The notes under the pieces were generated by a model. It ran no database searches. It worked only from the letters and a program-made list of their open reading frames with translations, and was not told the DNA's origin. A DNA stretch of 64,000 nt. Source: Heterobilharzia americana. Lineage: Eukaryota > Platyhelminthes > Trematoda > Strigeidida > Schistosomatidae. Each line of letters begins with the position of its first letter. Within the stretch, counting starts at the first letter, position 1. The position numbers were made by a program, and so were the translations under genes. Shown here in pieces: positions 11,668 through 23,300 of the stretch. Where the stretch lies: positions 111,656,701-111,720,700 of the forward strand of contig OX104134.1 in the NCBI GenBank assembly GCA_944470555.2, in the 5' to 3' direction.

Positions 11668-12568
11668 CTGAAATATGCAAATTGGCAAGCTAACACTGAT
11701 TTATTGGTAGATGTTTTTGGATAATTTAGGTTTTCATTATCGATTCAAAGTAAAATCACAGAAAATATGTTGACAAATAATGGATTCTAACTAACTTATA
11801 CTGTTAATGTACAACACCAATGATTCTGAAACAGATTCAAAATGATTTATTTAGCACACCAAGAGAAGGATAAAGACAAATGCAACTTTATGTAGGCTAG
11901 TTCATCTGATAAAAAGCTAGTTCTATAAATACTATTTGGTTAGATACACTAAATCAATGTCAGCAGCAATATGAGTCCTGGCATTACTGCCATACAGCAT
12001 ATCACCAAATCATGGTAGAAAGGAACAAGATTAAAGGGAGAGAAATAAGGAAGAAAGTAATCAAAGGTAGTACGAAGTCACCACAGAGGAAGAGTGGACA
12101 AAACAATCACGAAATTCCATATGACGACTTAGATCAAGAAAACTAATGAGTGCATCCGCAAAAGTATAGTACCCTGAGACATTTAAGTGAGTACACTAAG
12201 CTTTTAGCCTAAACAACTAACATCACGTTCCACCAAATCAACCTACCAAAACCATCCTGAACTTCATGCGGTTGAAATAAACTGCAACTAACACAATTAT
12301 TTCATGACGACGGGGCTTTAATACCTCATTTAACAAGACCATCTAACAAACAAACCCGTTAGAGCATACCCACTACAAGATTATGTTGTGGTTTCTCTCA
12401 GACAGGCGAAAATCAAGTCGAACCTTAAACAAAAGTGCATCATTTAAAGTTGCACGCTCGTAAGTGGGATGAAAACCGGAGTGGTAAAGTAAAAGAAAGG
12501 GTATTGGAGCAAAGAGAAGTAAATTAACGTTAGTAAGAAGCTTAAAACTTCCGACGGTTCCGAAGAAC
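11668..12568. other. Upstream flank or first intron of the NEURL2-like gene
   Basis: No transposon or coding exon recognised. If transcription of the NEURL2-like gene starts here, the promoter would be in this stretch, but I see no clear TATA or initiator element that I could defend. Confidence 0.35.

Positions 12569-12632
<64 letters not shown>
12569..12632. repeat. (TA)n microsatellite
   Basis: About 64 bp of alternating AT with one TT/AA phase break. It lies about 100 bp from the 3' end of the family B copy at 12728, as does the (TA)n at 20292 relative to the copy at 20447. Confidence 0.95.
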
Positions 12633-12636
<4 letters not shown>

Positions 12637-12727
12637 CCAGATGGATTTTCAGCTGCTTTCTATGAAGAACTCAATAGACAGTTATCGACTAACTAAGTGA
12701 CTCACTCACTGACTGAATAAACGTAGA

Positions 12728-14203
12728 ACGTTGTGCACATGTATAAGCTCAAGTTGCCACACTTCACAGTAGTACACAATGAAAAGGTGACTAAAAAGTG
12801 ACTGATATCAAATCAGATAAATTAGTGTGAGAGAACAAACAATTTGAAGACAATGGTTAGTGCGAATATTCAAGCTTTAGAAGACGTCAGAGAGTGAATA
12901 CATCTGCACAATTGTGACTGATTTTCAACCATGTCACCAAAAGTCCCTAACCACTGATTTCTTTCGTCTCAGGGACCGCAACCAGGTAGTCTACATCTCC
13001 CCACATGGCTAAGACCATCAGTCAGAGACTTCATTGACTGGTGCTAGGTCTTGGTCTAGTTACCCTGATCCCTCTTCCAACCTAATCCAACTTTCCCTAG
13101 AATGGCACATGGAGTTAGGCGGTGGCTCAGTCGATGAAGTTTTACAACCTCATCAGTCAACTTGCCTATCTTGTTTGGAACCCTTCGCCTGACCTCAATA
13201 TTGCCCACACGGTGGTTCCACCAAACTCGAGCAAAATGCTATGAGTACATGTATGATCAAAACTCTTTAACCGCTTCACATCGTCTACTTTCAACAGTTA
13301 CGTCTCAGCCGTATAACAGGACAGGACGCATTGCAGCGCAGTACACTCGTTTTTGATCGAAATTCAGATATCTCGTCAAACGGGCCTTCTGCATTGGAGT
13401 TGCGATTTTGTCAGCAACGAGCTTGCTCAGGCGGATGTAACTCCTCAAGTATGTGAAATGTTCGCCATATTCCACCACTTCACTCTCCATCAATAAACTA
13501 AGAGTGGTTGCAGATAAATTCTGTTGCATCATCTTACATTTAACTGGTGCCAGGGAGACGCATATCATACATTCTCAGATATCTGCTCGACGCGTTCTGA
13601 AGAACCTACATTTTGCCAGTGTCTTAATCTCGCTGGACGATGCCATCTGTGTACTTCAAGTCAACCAGATGACCTCTAGGGAGTAGGTCAGTCCTTTGAA
13701 GTCAGACGTATCTGAAGTTATGTCCACTGGTACGTCTCTAACGAAGTCAAATAAGAACGGTGGCAGTGGAAATCCCTGGCGAACACCACCTTTTATCGTC
13801 AATTCACATGGCAACTCTTATTAGCTCTTACATAGTTGCGTGAGTTCGAGTAGGGAGCTTTGATTAGCGTTATGTGCTTGTACGGTACTCCCTTCAGTCA
13901 AACACTGACACAGCACCTCACGGTCAATAGAGTCAGGTGTCGCCTTCAGGTCGAGAAATATCGAGTGTCGGCCACCAGCTGGTATGCTTGTGTTCCAGTT
14001 CCTGTTGGAGGTTGACGATGTGATAGGTGTACCCTCGTCTGCGTCTGAAAGCTGTCTGCTTTTCTTGTTTGTTGTTGTCTAGCTCCAGTTAGACGTTGGA
14101 TAACTATGGATTGTAGGATCCTGAACACAATATTCATCACACTTGTTCCCCTCTGGTTTCCAGAGGATGATGTCTCTCCCTTCCTTGAGACTGGAATGAT
14201 CAA
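12728..14203 (-). mobile_element. Family B RT and 3' end
   Basis: Minus-strand order from 14203 downwards is: RT N-terminal blocks (TSVMNIVFRILQSIVIQRL), the RT palm region 14020-13628, LAPVKCKMMQQNLSATT near 13555, [14 protein letters not shown] near 13310, then C-terminal region and 3' UTR to 12728. 13628-14020 is the inverted partner of 1-394. 12728-13333 is almost identical to 20447-21044 and inverted to 10386-11025. Frameshifts disable it. Confidence 0.8.
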
Positions 14204-14289
14204 TGAAGTTGACCAGTATTACGGCATCACCTCTGATTTCCATATGCCACCTAATACTTCACGGAACAGTTCGAAGCCATGCCAACAAT

Positions 14290-14620
14290 TCGATAGCTTA
14301 CTATCCAACGGCATACTGAGAGAAACACTTAAACAGGACGTCTAACAGCTGCAGAAGTCGATAAAACTGTACGTAGTCTGAAACGAGGAAGGTCAGCAGA
14401 ACCAGATGGTCTCGCGCTGTAGTTATTTGAGAACAGGGGCTGCGGATTATTGATCAAGTTAGCTGAAGTGTTACCTAATGAATGGGAGTCAGATATGGTC
14501 CCTTCTGACTGCTCTCAATCACTGATCGTCCCTTTTCTTCAAGTAAAGTGAGAATTCCTCTATTAAAAATCACTGGGAAACCAGCCTGACAAAAATAATG
14601 TTACTTTAATTCGTATTTCC
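14290..14620 (+). mobile_element. Family B RT N-terminal fragment
   Basis: Plus-strand frame reads LTAAEVDKTVRSLKRGRSAEPDGL, then MVPSDCSQSLIVPF, the standard entry blocks of a non-LTR RT. A stop follows the PDG motif. Opposite in strand to both neighbours, so it is a separate insertion or an inverted piece. Confidence 0.7.
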
Positions 14621-14639
14621 TACCTCAATCCTTGAAGAA

Positions 14640-15640
14640 TTCGGCAGGGAAATCCTTAGATTCTATTGGTTTGGGTTGTTGCGGGTTCGATTCAGCATTC
14701 TCAACTTTGAGGAGAGTTCGATGACCGACATCTATTCCCCATTCAGGCTGAGGCTGGATGTTAGACAAGGAAAGCGTTGCTGAGAACCATGTGAATTGGG
14801 TTTTAAAGTGTTCTCCCGAATGTTCTAGCCACCTGTCGTTTCCAAAGATGGCTTATAACAATGTGATCTATCTATATCCATCGCTGGTTCTATGTCAGAG
14901 GACGCCATGTGATAGTGTCTCTCCTTATGCGTAAAGTTAGTGCTGACCAGAAGCAAGTGATTGTCAGAACAAAATTGCAACCGACGATCACTAACGTCGG
15001 TTCGTTGGCGTGGGATTCCGTATAGGCCCTTTAGATGCCTTTCTAATTGGCTTAGATCTACTATTTCAGCTCTGAATTCCCATGCGATTACACTACATCT
15101 GAACGTTTTGCTTTCAGTAGCTTAATTGACAGCTTCTTATAGGATTCAACCTTTGCATCATCCAAACTATAGTGTATGGGCGGAGATTGCGAATAGGTAT
15201 CGGTTGGTCTCACGATGCCTACTATTTCTTACAGATCCATCCAGTTGAACAGCATAGACGGCTGTTGACTGGTATCTAGTCAAGATGTGGATGTGGAGTT
15301 ACGGTTCATTGGTTTAGGTAGATGAATTTTGACCGACGGGTCACGGGTCCCAGCCCTGCTTCTTTTTAACTCCCCTTTCATGTTGAGAAAGCAGAATCAA
15401 CGTGGCATTTCCGGTTATCCACGAAAAAAGCATTGCTGCTGTCACTCCCGTCCAGTTAGCAGTACGACTTCGCCCTCAGACCACTATCATAGTATATTAG
15501 CATAGGCAAAAGGTTTCTGCTTTTCGTCTTAACACATTCCGATAGATATTTCTGTTGTGGTTCTACCAGCGTAGCCCTATCTCTGTGTCAAGTTAGCAGC
15601 TATCATCTAACTTTAGGAAGTAACTAACTTATGGTGAAAA
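14640..15640 (-). mobile_element. Family B 5' half (leader and endonuclease), diverged
   Basis: Minus strand from 15640: 5' leader blocks (TGCTTTTCGTCTTA near 15515, AGTACGACTTCGCCCTC near 15462), then the endonuclease with ITWRPLT and IDHIVIS near 14880-14920. Several in-frame stops. More diverged than the copies at 34.8, 49 and 61 kb. A tRNA-like SINE head appears to interrupt it at 15290-15352. Confidence 0.65.
15290..15352 (+). mobile_element. Partial tRNA-derived SINE head
   Basis: GGTTCATTGGTTTAGGTAGA resembles the A-box end of the copy at 34350, and GGGTCACGGGTCCCAGCCC the B-box region. It lies between the endonuclease part and the leader part of the surrounding family B copy. No SINE tail recognised. 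Confidence 0.4.
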
Positions 15641-16689
15641 TATCTTTCACTAGTTCACATGCTATTCAAATAAGATAAGGCCATGGAGTGGAGACGGTTG
15701 CCTTATTTATAGGGATAAACACCGTCTCTTCAATTCAAAAAGGTTTTAAAATCACGTCAAAGAAAGGTGTGAAGATCGCTGAGCATTACAATTGGAACCA
15801 AACCTTCGTAGAGAAACTTTTAACTACTGATACAGGCCAAATAAGTGTAATATTCTTAGTACTAAAGAATCCCTTATTTTACGGGATGACGTACTAAGAA
15901 TGGGAGTCAAAACCACAGCTAAGCTTGAGATTAAAATAAACGAACATATTTAATTAATGGAAGGTTTTCCATTTGTTGGTAAATGGCTTAGGATTTTCGT
16001 GATGGCAATTGCGCAGTAAAGCACATAACTCATACACATTACTCGTGGCATTTAGTATTAAGTGTACCAGTACAGTAACCTTCCAGTTTTTAAAGTCTTC
16101 CGTCTAGGTCTTAAGGTTCGGTTTCTTTTTGTTTGGTTGTACTTCTTTCCGTGCCTGCAGTCTTTTAGGTTTACCCCAAGGTTTTCCCTTGCAAATTGTA
16201 GGCATGTTTGTTTGGAGAAACTGAGTCTCTGATTGGATTAATTAACCTACAGCAATTCCTGTCTTTATAGGAACCTCTAATTGTTAAGCGTTATCAGGGA
16301 AGTACGAAAGATAGGGTAGACAGAGATTAAGAGAAGAGAAGTGATATCCTTGTGGATCTAACAAGCGTAAAATTTATTGGAAAAGTAGTTTTTAAAAAGG
16401 CCTGCAATTTCACTGATCTATTTTCGGGCTGGCCCTCCTTGTCTTTGCCTACAACCTCCATAGGACTCTAAACTACACTTAGGTTTCCGGTTTGAAAAAA
16501 ATAAAGCGTAGATAGTTAGTAATGGCATAAAAATTAACCACTTACAGAAGTATTACAGTAAGATCCTCGACTGAAAAAAATACTACACGCTAAACATTAT
16601 AATGTAGCGTTACTTCGAATAAAGGCGCTTAAAAAACATCACCATGTCATACAAATGCAATATGAAATATCTTTCTGCAAACTTGTGTA
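15641..16689. other. Unannotated spacer
   Basis: A 69-codon open frame at 15688-15897 has no recognisable domain. The rest is AT-rich with no repeat identified. Confidence 0.4.
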
Positions 16690-19130
16690 AGTCAACCGGC
16701 TTCTTCGTGCTCGCTTCCGGGGCTTGTGGAACGGCTTCTGGTCTTTGATGACTTCCACTGCAATAGGTTTACCCATTTACCTGTTGTTGCTCAGGTAAAC
16801 CCGACGGGCAGTGAGATGGTGGGTGAATTTGCAAGACAACTAAATGATTTGTCCTGGGAATGTGGTGTAGATGAGTTCCTCAAATTTCGGATCACCAGAA
16901 AGTTGTTAGGATTCATTGCAGAAAGGAAATTTGAAAAATGAAATATCAAGGGAAAACGAAGGAGAGGAAGTGGGAAAAACACGTTGAAAAGAAGCAGAAC
17001 GAAAGAACTGAGGAGACCTACATAGATTTAAGGAAGACAGGAAGAAAACCGGTGATAAAAGGAGCTCCAGTGAACTGGATGGAATCATAGGGTAGGAGGG
17101 AGGAATTGAGCAGTTAATGGGAGTTAGGAGAGCAGTTTTTAGTGGGGGTATTGTAGCTGAAGGTGAGACATCTAACAAGAAACTTTGGAACTTAGCTAAG
17201 TTCTTGATGGTACTGACGGCAAAAAAAGGTCGATATGCAGGCGACTGTGCTGGAAACCTGAGGAACACTAAAATAGCAGGCACGATTATGTCGCAATGCT
17301 CTCCTTTTTGCAGGTGAAGTTAAGGTTTGAAGGGTTCTTCATGACGATGTAGGTTGGCTTAGGTGAACTCATCGAACAGTCTTAGTTTTAGAGCTCAGAA
17401 GCAGGCTTCAATAAACGTGCAGTAGTGCACAACGGTTGGGGGTTGTGCTTCTCGTACTTACTAGATGGGTCAAAACTGCCCTGTGTTTGAGAATAAAAAG
17501 GATCTAGGTGCTTCTACAGGGCATCGCTTGAAGACAATAACCCACTGTATCACAGTCGCAGCCATGCCATTCCTTATGCCTTGAGCGGTCCGTAGAGCCT
17601 TTAAGTTTTCTGATGCAGAAATGTTTATGATGATATATCCTGCTTACGCAGGACTACATTTCGATTGCCACAAGCTGGAGGATAATCCTCACTTCAGGCA
17701 AGAAACAGGCACTCTGGAGCGGGTAAGTAACTAGTTAGTGCCGGAGCTTTCATACCTTCCCTGAGAAAAGCAGTCGGAAAATTCAAATGCTTCCTTATTG
17801 TCATGTCGTAGAAAAGGGGGAGGTCTTAAATAGGCTCATCAGACCTTGAACAACGATTTATTCGCTGATCACCCCGGTCATGATACTTCCCCTAGGACTG
17901 ATCATCCAGAAGGTCATCTCGAAATGGTTCGAAAGCCACTGTCGAATAAACTGCGGGGGCAGTTCAGGTTATCCTACAGGTTGGTCAGTGACTAGAACCT
18001 CGAAGAGGGACTTGTGGTAGCTACCCTTTCAATGGGCGTTTTCAGGAGGGAACTGGATCTTCAAGGATTAATAAGGACTTCTCGTCCTACTATCCCTATA
18101 GCTGAAAACTGACTGAAAAGTCAGTGAGCCGAAAGACTGCTGAAGTCACTCAGCTAGAGAAAAGGGGCCAGTCTGTTCTTAGATGGTGTTCCAAATCGGT
18201 CCAGTGACGTTGACAGTCCCACGGTATTTCACCATTGCAAAAGGAAACAAAATTTATTCCAAGTAAGGACATTCCAGGTTGGTTAAGGAAATCTGTCATG
18301 TGCAAAAAAACGGCCGGCTATCCAATGTGACTAAATCTATTTATTGTAGAAAGGAGGAAGGCGTTGTAAACAAGCCCAAATATGGGAATAGAGAAAAGAC
18401 AGAACGAAATCAAAGCCGCCGCAATCCGAATAGATTGAGGCCAATTTAAACTTTAACCTGGGGAAATGTAAGGTAATGCGTCTTCGCTCACCACAGGCGA
18501 TGAAAATCAGCTGCTTTCCTAGAGAGGGTGCATTCGTTAAGGTATCAACAGAGAAGGACTTAGGGTCAAACGTTTCTGACACTGGATACTACTGACAGTT
18601 ATGAAGGAATGGCAGCAAAGGTGAACGCCATTATGCGCTTTCTAAAAAGGCAGCTTTGATCTTCAACCCCAGAATTATTCCTTGTGGTATTGACAACCTT
18701 CGTTAGACTACACCAAGAGGTGTTCAATAAGATAGCCCCCACCACTAAAGAGAGACGCAAATACTCTCGAGGTTACAGAGAACAGCAACAAGGTCGGTTG
18801 TCGGACTGGCAAGCGAAACCTATGCGCAACACCTCAAGAACCTCAGCTTGTTCACACTGAGCTATCGAAGGGAACCAGGTGACCCGATAACAGCCTACAG
18901 GATCATTCACCAAGTGGACTACCCGAATAGGTCAACGTCATCGGTCCAAAACCAACCGTCCCGTTGGGACTCCACTTGCATACCCTACCACAGGTCAAAG
19001 GCGAGAGTGATACCTAAATTCTTTCCCCACAGAGTATATGACTTATGGAACGCTGTTCCGAAGGAAGTAGCCACAGCTGCTTCAGTCGACTCCTTCAAAT
19101 GACTGTCGGATGAGTATGTAAGCGCCAACT
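16690..19130 (+). mobile_element. CR1/Jockey-type non-LTR retrotransposon relic
   Basis: Near 16726 a frame reads ERLLVFDDFHCNRFTHLP, resembling the LVLGDFN block of an APE endonuclease. Around 18650-19100 the C-terminal part is clear: RPHLEY-like remnants, GLASETYAQHLKNLSLFTL in a shifted frame, LSYRREPGDPITAYRI, and FFPHRVYDLWNAVPKEV followed by SVDSFK. This order (endonuclease, RT, then the FFxxRVxxxWNxLPxxV tail) is typical of CR1 and Jockey elements such as fluke SR1. Frameshifts and stops occur throughout. The middle RT is too decayed to place the YADD box. Confidence 0.6.
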
Positions 19131-19659
19131 GTTTACCATGAGCATTCGTCAGTAGCAACTGATGATATTCTCTTCCATCGCTTTACTCCCCAATCCTATC
19201 ATCCGCAGTGAGACACATCTACCCCCGATATTATAACCAGTAACACTTATCTTTCCATGAGCACTTCTCACTCCTATTTTTCACATCCCCCTACTTTTAA
19301 GTAACGCTTAATACTTACGTGCAGGTGCTTGGAAAAACAGGAGTTGTAACCGATTAATTGATCTAATCAGCAGCTCAGCTGCCCCCCCCCCAAAAAAAAG
19401 CCAAGCTACAATTTGCAAATAAATTACCCTCAAATAGACAGTCACTACCTCCAAAGCCATAGGCAAGAAAATGCAAAGACTTCTGCGAGCATCGAAGCAG
19501 TACGACCGAAAAAGAAGAACTGAGCCTCTGCAGCTAAAAGTCTAAAAGTTTCCCCTACTTTCAATGCTGATGTTACATACTGAAGTTTAGGATTTGCTCA
19601 TTAGTATTTGTAAAAGACTTGAGCGGTACAATGAAGGGTTGCGCTACCGTAAGTTGATA
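19131..19659. other. Upstream region of the atlastin gene
   Basis: Contains a C10/A8 homopolymer junction near 19383-19400. An open frame runs from 19594 into the atlastin exon, so the true start could lie upstream of 19660. No TATA box I would defend. Confidence 0.4.
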
Positions 19660-20034
19660 ATGTGTGACGCAAGTGGACACGCAGTTCAAATAATAAATGT
19701 TGAAGAGCGTAATAAGAAGACCACCTTTAGCCTTAATGAAGAAGCTTTATCATCTATCCTCCTGAGACCAGATGTGCGTGACAAAAAGGTCGTCGTTGTT
19801 TCCGTTGCAGGCGCGTTCCGCCAGGGGAAGTCATTCCTACTGGACTTTTTTCTTCGTTATTTGCTTTGTGATGATCGCACAAACTGGTTAGGAGATCCCG
19901 AGAAACCTCTGAAGGGGTTTCCATGGCGGGGCGGTTCAGAAAGAGACACTGTTGGAATTTTACTTTGGAGCGAACCATTCATTATGACCCTACCATCTGG
20001 AGAAGAAGTAGTTGTTCTGCTTATGGACACACAA
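19660..20034 (+). CDS. ATL: Atlastin exon 1 (G-domain N-terminus, P-loop)
   Basis: ATG at 19660 gives [18 protein letters not shown], then the conserved [13 protein letters not shown] entry and P-loop GAFRQGKS. An in-frame upstream ATG at 19594 would add 22 basic residues of unclear value. The 19660 start is chosen because it places the NVEE/FSLNE segment at the usual distance. The exon ends with MDTQ followed by GTACGT. Confidence 0.9.
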
Positions 20035-20289
20035 GTACGTGGATTCTCGTGCATTGTCATAACTTTTAGGGTTCTTTTGACAGCACCAGTACCGTACGCC
20101 AATGTGCAACAGTTTTCGCTCTGAGTACTATGCTCAGCAGTACTCAAGTTTATAATATTCACAATAATATTCAAGAAGATCATTTACAGCACTTACATCT
20201 GTTTACGGAGTATGGTAGGCTGGCACTGGAGTCTGATATATCTGGATCACCGTTTCAGGTAAATGGCGTGTTGGAACCATACATTGTGG

Positions 20290-20346
<57 letters not shown>

Positions 20347-23300
20347 GATCATTTTCGAGTCCCTCAAATGACAAAACTAAATTATAACAACAAAAACTGG
20401 CGTCAATGTGGGGTGATGAGTGGACAAATGCACACAAGTGTATCCGCTCAAGTTGCCACACTTCACAGTAGTACACAATGAAAAGGTGACTAAAAAGTGA
20501 CTGATATCAAATCAGATAAATTAGTGTGAGAGAACAAACAATTTGAAGACAATGGTTAGTGCGAATATTCAAGCTTTAGAAGACGTCAGAGAGTGAATAC
20601 ATCTGCACAATTGTGACTGATTTTCAACCATGTCACCAAAAGTCCCTAACCACTGATTTCTTTCGTCTCAGGGATCGCAACCAGGTAGTCTACATCTCCC
20701 CACATGGCTAAGACCATCAGTCAGAGACTTCATTGACTGGTGCTAGGTCTTGGTCTAGTTACCCTGATCCCTCTTCCAACCTAATCCAACTTTCCCTAGA
20801 ATGGCACATGGAGTTAGGCGGTGGCTCAGTCGATGAAGTTTTACAACCTCATCAGTCAACTTGCCTATCTTGTTTGGAACCCTTCGCCTGACCTCAATAT
20901 TGCCCACACGGTGGTTCCACCAAACTCGAGCAAAATGCTATGAGTACATGTATGATCAAAACTCTTTAACCGCTTCACATCGTCTACTTTCAACAGTTAC
21001 GTCTCAGCCGTATAACAGGACAGGACGCATTGCAGCGCAGTACCCTCTTTTTGATAGATAGTCGGATATCATCAATCGGGACACAGGTGACTCCAGTTGG
21101 CAGTTGCCAAACGTATCTTCTGTATCTAATCTGTGATTTCGTCAACAACCAGTCTGTTCTGGCTGACGTAACTCCTCGAGTAAGTGAAGTGGCGGACACT
21201 TTCCACCACGTCACAAATGCTTCTACACTTACTGTGCTTCATTGACGAATTCACCTGACATCTGGGTAGTCGGTCTCATGTTCATACCGCTACTAGAGGA
21301 AAAAGAGGTTAATAGGAAAATCGGCGTGGTATCTGTCACGTAAATGCATTGAGTGACTTTTTATCAACAGAACATGGAAGGAACATTGGCAAATGAACAG
21401 ATAAAACTGGAGGACCAAGGTATCTGACACCAGAAAACTAGTAGTTGAATCATAATCATCAGAAATTTGAAGATATAGAGGGTTAACCACTTCTGTGCCA
21501 TTGGAATCAATTTGTATTCATGTCCCATATTAATTCCTGATATCCAGTAAAAATTAATCCGGTAACACATACATGTACACAGCTAAGAGCTGATACGCAT
21601 CCTTGTTCTGTTCATGCTTCTTGTTTTGAACGATTTCTCAGCAGTTTCAAAACGTTTTAGCCAATTTATTTGGTACAGATCCACATCCCTGTCGACTTAC
21701 TTTAATTTCCCTGAAATCCACTCGCAACCTTAACATTTTCTTATCTGGTTGCGCCGTGTAACCGAATCTTTGAACCTACTTATGACCCATAACCTGTGAC
21801 TTGCTTAATTTCTTCAGGAGCTTTATTTCATATCAATCCTCTAGCTGAATTGCAGTGTAGATTATTCTTGAAGAACTTTACTTCTAACAGTTTTGAGACG
21901 CATGTGCGTAAGTTAGTGGAACAGTTCAAGACTAACCTAATTTCTTTTTTAAGTGCTGCAAACGAATACCAACCTCCATAATTCATGGAGCTAAATAGTA
22001 TAACCATTTTCCATGCTTTTGAAAATATACAAATGGCTGTTAGTTATCACTAATATCTATATCTTCATTCATTCCCTTATCATCATACCAAAGATTAAGA
22101 TCAGCCCATGAGGATTTTGACTGATCTGAGCTGTAGGGAGATGTAGACTTCTTCGAGACAATAGGAATCAATGGTTCAAAACTTGGTGATATGGCTGAAA
22201 ATCGATCATAACAGCGCAAATGTATACATTCTTTGTCATCTTCAAAGTCTTGAACATTTTGTTAAACATCTATTTTTCTTCTATCGTCTTGTACACATTT
22301 GTCTACTTTAACGTCACTTTTCCTATGCACTTGCTGACGATTCGGACTAACAGAGTACCATTTCTAGTCTCCTTAATCCACACCGTGGATCGAAACCTTG
22401 AGTTTTTGGCTTCTGAACCTTCCCATGCCTAGAATCAACGTTTACCAGCTAAGACATTAATATATGGCATTTTTATAATACGCCTGCACACGATCCAAGT
22501 CTGTTTGTGGGGACTTGATACAATCCACTACGAATGCTAAGTATCTTGATGTCATGTTCTTGCGGGTTGGATATCGTTGTTCAGTAGCATGAAGAGCACT
22601 TCTCATCTGCATCCTCGTCAACATTATGCTATGTACCGTTTGGATAACTCAAGAGATGAGTTTTGTTAACACGTTAACCTTAATACAAATGCCAAAGACT
22701 TATACATACATGTAGAGTACGGAGATGATATAGTCCTGTTAGGTGAAGACGCTGGCAAGATGCATAGTCTTCTGGACACCCCGAGGGGCGATTCCAGAAT
22801 GTTTAGGGTGTTTCTCGCCACCCAGATGCAAATTGTTTCTCCAGGATTGATCTTCAGTGGTACCCTGCCGAATGCATTGACTACCTCACTCACCTGGGAA
22901 GTTGGGTCAGCTCTGAATTGTCAGTCATCGACGAAATCTCTGGATTCATACGAAAGGTTTGATTGGCTTTCGCCAACTGTGATGTTATCGGGATACCTGG
23001 TTGCCTACTAAGAGTCGAGTGTACTGCACTGCAATCCGTTCTGTTCTACTATATGGTGGTGAAACACTGCCATTGAAGGTAGAGGATATGAGGCTGCAGG
23101 TTCTTGACCACCATTGACTTCATGAGATTTGTCGTGTCATGATGTCACCACGTCAGTTACGCAGAAGCTAGATGTCGCATCTTAGGGAGAAAAGGACAAT
23201 CAGTCGATGAGGTTGTGAACCTTCAACTCAGGTTGCTGGGACATGTGTCATTTATGCCTGTTCACCGTCTACCTCGTTGCACAATGCTACCTGGAAAAGG

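Noticed and set aside
16791..17283. Minus-strand open frames with many Ser/Pro/Leu
   Set aside because: Antisense to purine-rich CR1-like relic sequence. No domain and no splice support.
20263..20481. Open frame with repeated Tyr-Ile
   Set aside because: It is the translation of the TA microsatellite and has no biological support.
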